Below, in pieces: positions 5,832 to 6,117 of a DNA stretch of 6,117 nucleotides; positions within the stretch are counted from its first letter, which is position 1; the number at the start of each line of letters is the position of its first letter. Source of the stretch: Firm-04 sp946413695 (lineage in GTDB: Bacteria > Bacillota > Clostridia > Oscillospirales > Ruminococcaceae); the NCBI GenBank assembly GCA_946413695.1, contig CAMKLV010000122.1:1-6117 (forward strand), read 5' to 3'. Made by a program: the position numbers and the translations under genes. The notes beneath the pieces were generated by a model. It worked only from the letters and a program-made list of their open reading frames with translations. It was not told where the DNA came from and searched no databases.

Positions 5832-6071
5832 TGACAATGCTGTCAACTGAAACAGTTGCGGCAGTCTGTGAATTGCGTTGCAATTCACTCAGGGGAGCCC
5901 TCTATCGCAGGGCTCCCCTCTCCGAAAAACGATCCACTGGATCGTTTTATCGGATTCACCCCTGCGGAGCTCTTGACGCTGGGGAGTTTCGCTCTACTGC
6001 GCAATGGTTTGCAAGCAAACCATGAGCGACAAGGGCTCTGCCCTTGACCCGCGAGCTTTTGAAAAAGCTCG
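5832..6071. repeat. Array of nine consecutive hairpins (palindrome-rich intergenic element)
   Basis: This gene-free stretch is nearly filled by inverted repeats: TGACA/TGTCA (5832-5845), CAACTG/CAGTTG (5844-5858), GTGAATTGC/GCAATTCAC (5868-5888), AGGGGAGCCCT/AGGGCTCCCCT (5891-5919), and a 14-bp stem with one bulge centred on GATCCACTGGATC (5922-5953). Next come CCCCTGCG/CGCTGGGG with a T-T mismatch (5959-5984), a two-part stem with outer TCGCTC/GAGCGA and inner ATGGTTTGC/GCAAACCAT (5989-6029), CAAGGGC/GCCCTTG (6030-6046), and CGAGCTTTT/AAAAGCTCG (6052-6071). Short open frames across it are by-products of the palindromes. It may be a REP-like mosaic, a structured RNA, or part of a non-autonomous mobile element. 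The strand of action is unknown, and it may continue beyond the window, where CTTTCG/CGAAAG (6079-6109) is another weak pair. Confidence 0.75.
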
Positions 6072-6117
6072 ACCAAAACTTTCGATATGCTGTGCGCCCA
6101 AAACGAAAGCCGCCCCC

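Noticed and set aside
5832..6071. CRISPR array
   Set aside because: The hairpins are all different in sequence and length, with no repeated unit and no constant spacer size.
5771..6076. Short open frames at the right end on both strands
   Set aside because: They are products of the palindromic sequence; none has a ribosome site or plausible protein composition.

Overview
The window looks like chromosome from a GC-rich Clostridia member, most plausibly an Oscillospiraceae/Ruminococcus-type gut anaerobe. This rests on three things: Shine-Dalgarno and sigma-A promoter sequences of the Firmicutes type, a PlsY-type acyltransferase, and a LacI-like sensor domain fused to c-di-GMP domains, an arrangement typical of Clostridia. 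The taxonomic placement is inference; no rRNA or other marker gene is present.

Layout. Positions 1-156 are non-coding and hold a small hairpin and a strong, probably bidirectional terminator. A two-gene minus-strand operon fills 157-4511. Its promoter-proximal gene (792-4511) encodes a 1239-residue cytoplasmic protein with a LacI/type-1 periplasmic-binding-like sensor domain, a GAF-like middle region, a degenerate GGDEF domain, an apparently intact EAL phosphodiesterase domain, and a C-terminal ladder of about 28-residue repeats that looks like a parallel beta-helix. Its stop codon overlaps the start of a divergent plsY-family gene (157-795) as ATGA. The intergenic region 4512-4991 carries two divergent sigma-A promoters that share an identical 14-bp block (extended -10 plus flank), with helically phased GTTCA repeats and a consensus DnaA-box sequence between them. 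On the plus strand, after a leader of about 215 nt, lies a 241-residue CpsB/YwqE-like PHP-fold protein (4992-5717) that has lost most of the family's metal ligands. A strong terminator follows. The last 290 bases hold no credible gene but contain an almost uninterrupted series of nine short hairpins.

How the parts may work together (inference). The minus-strand operon would couple a ligand-sensing c-di-GMP phosphodiesterase to phospholipid acylation at the membrane. The divergent gene is a pseudo-enzyme version of a capsule/exopolysaccharide regulatory phosphatase, and the shared promoter block suggests the two transcription units could be co-controlled. The most unusual items are the beta-helix tail on a c-di-GMP enzyme, the probable CpsB-like pseudoenzyme, the PlsY homologue lacking its conserved motif-1 arginine, and the hairpin array at the right end.
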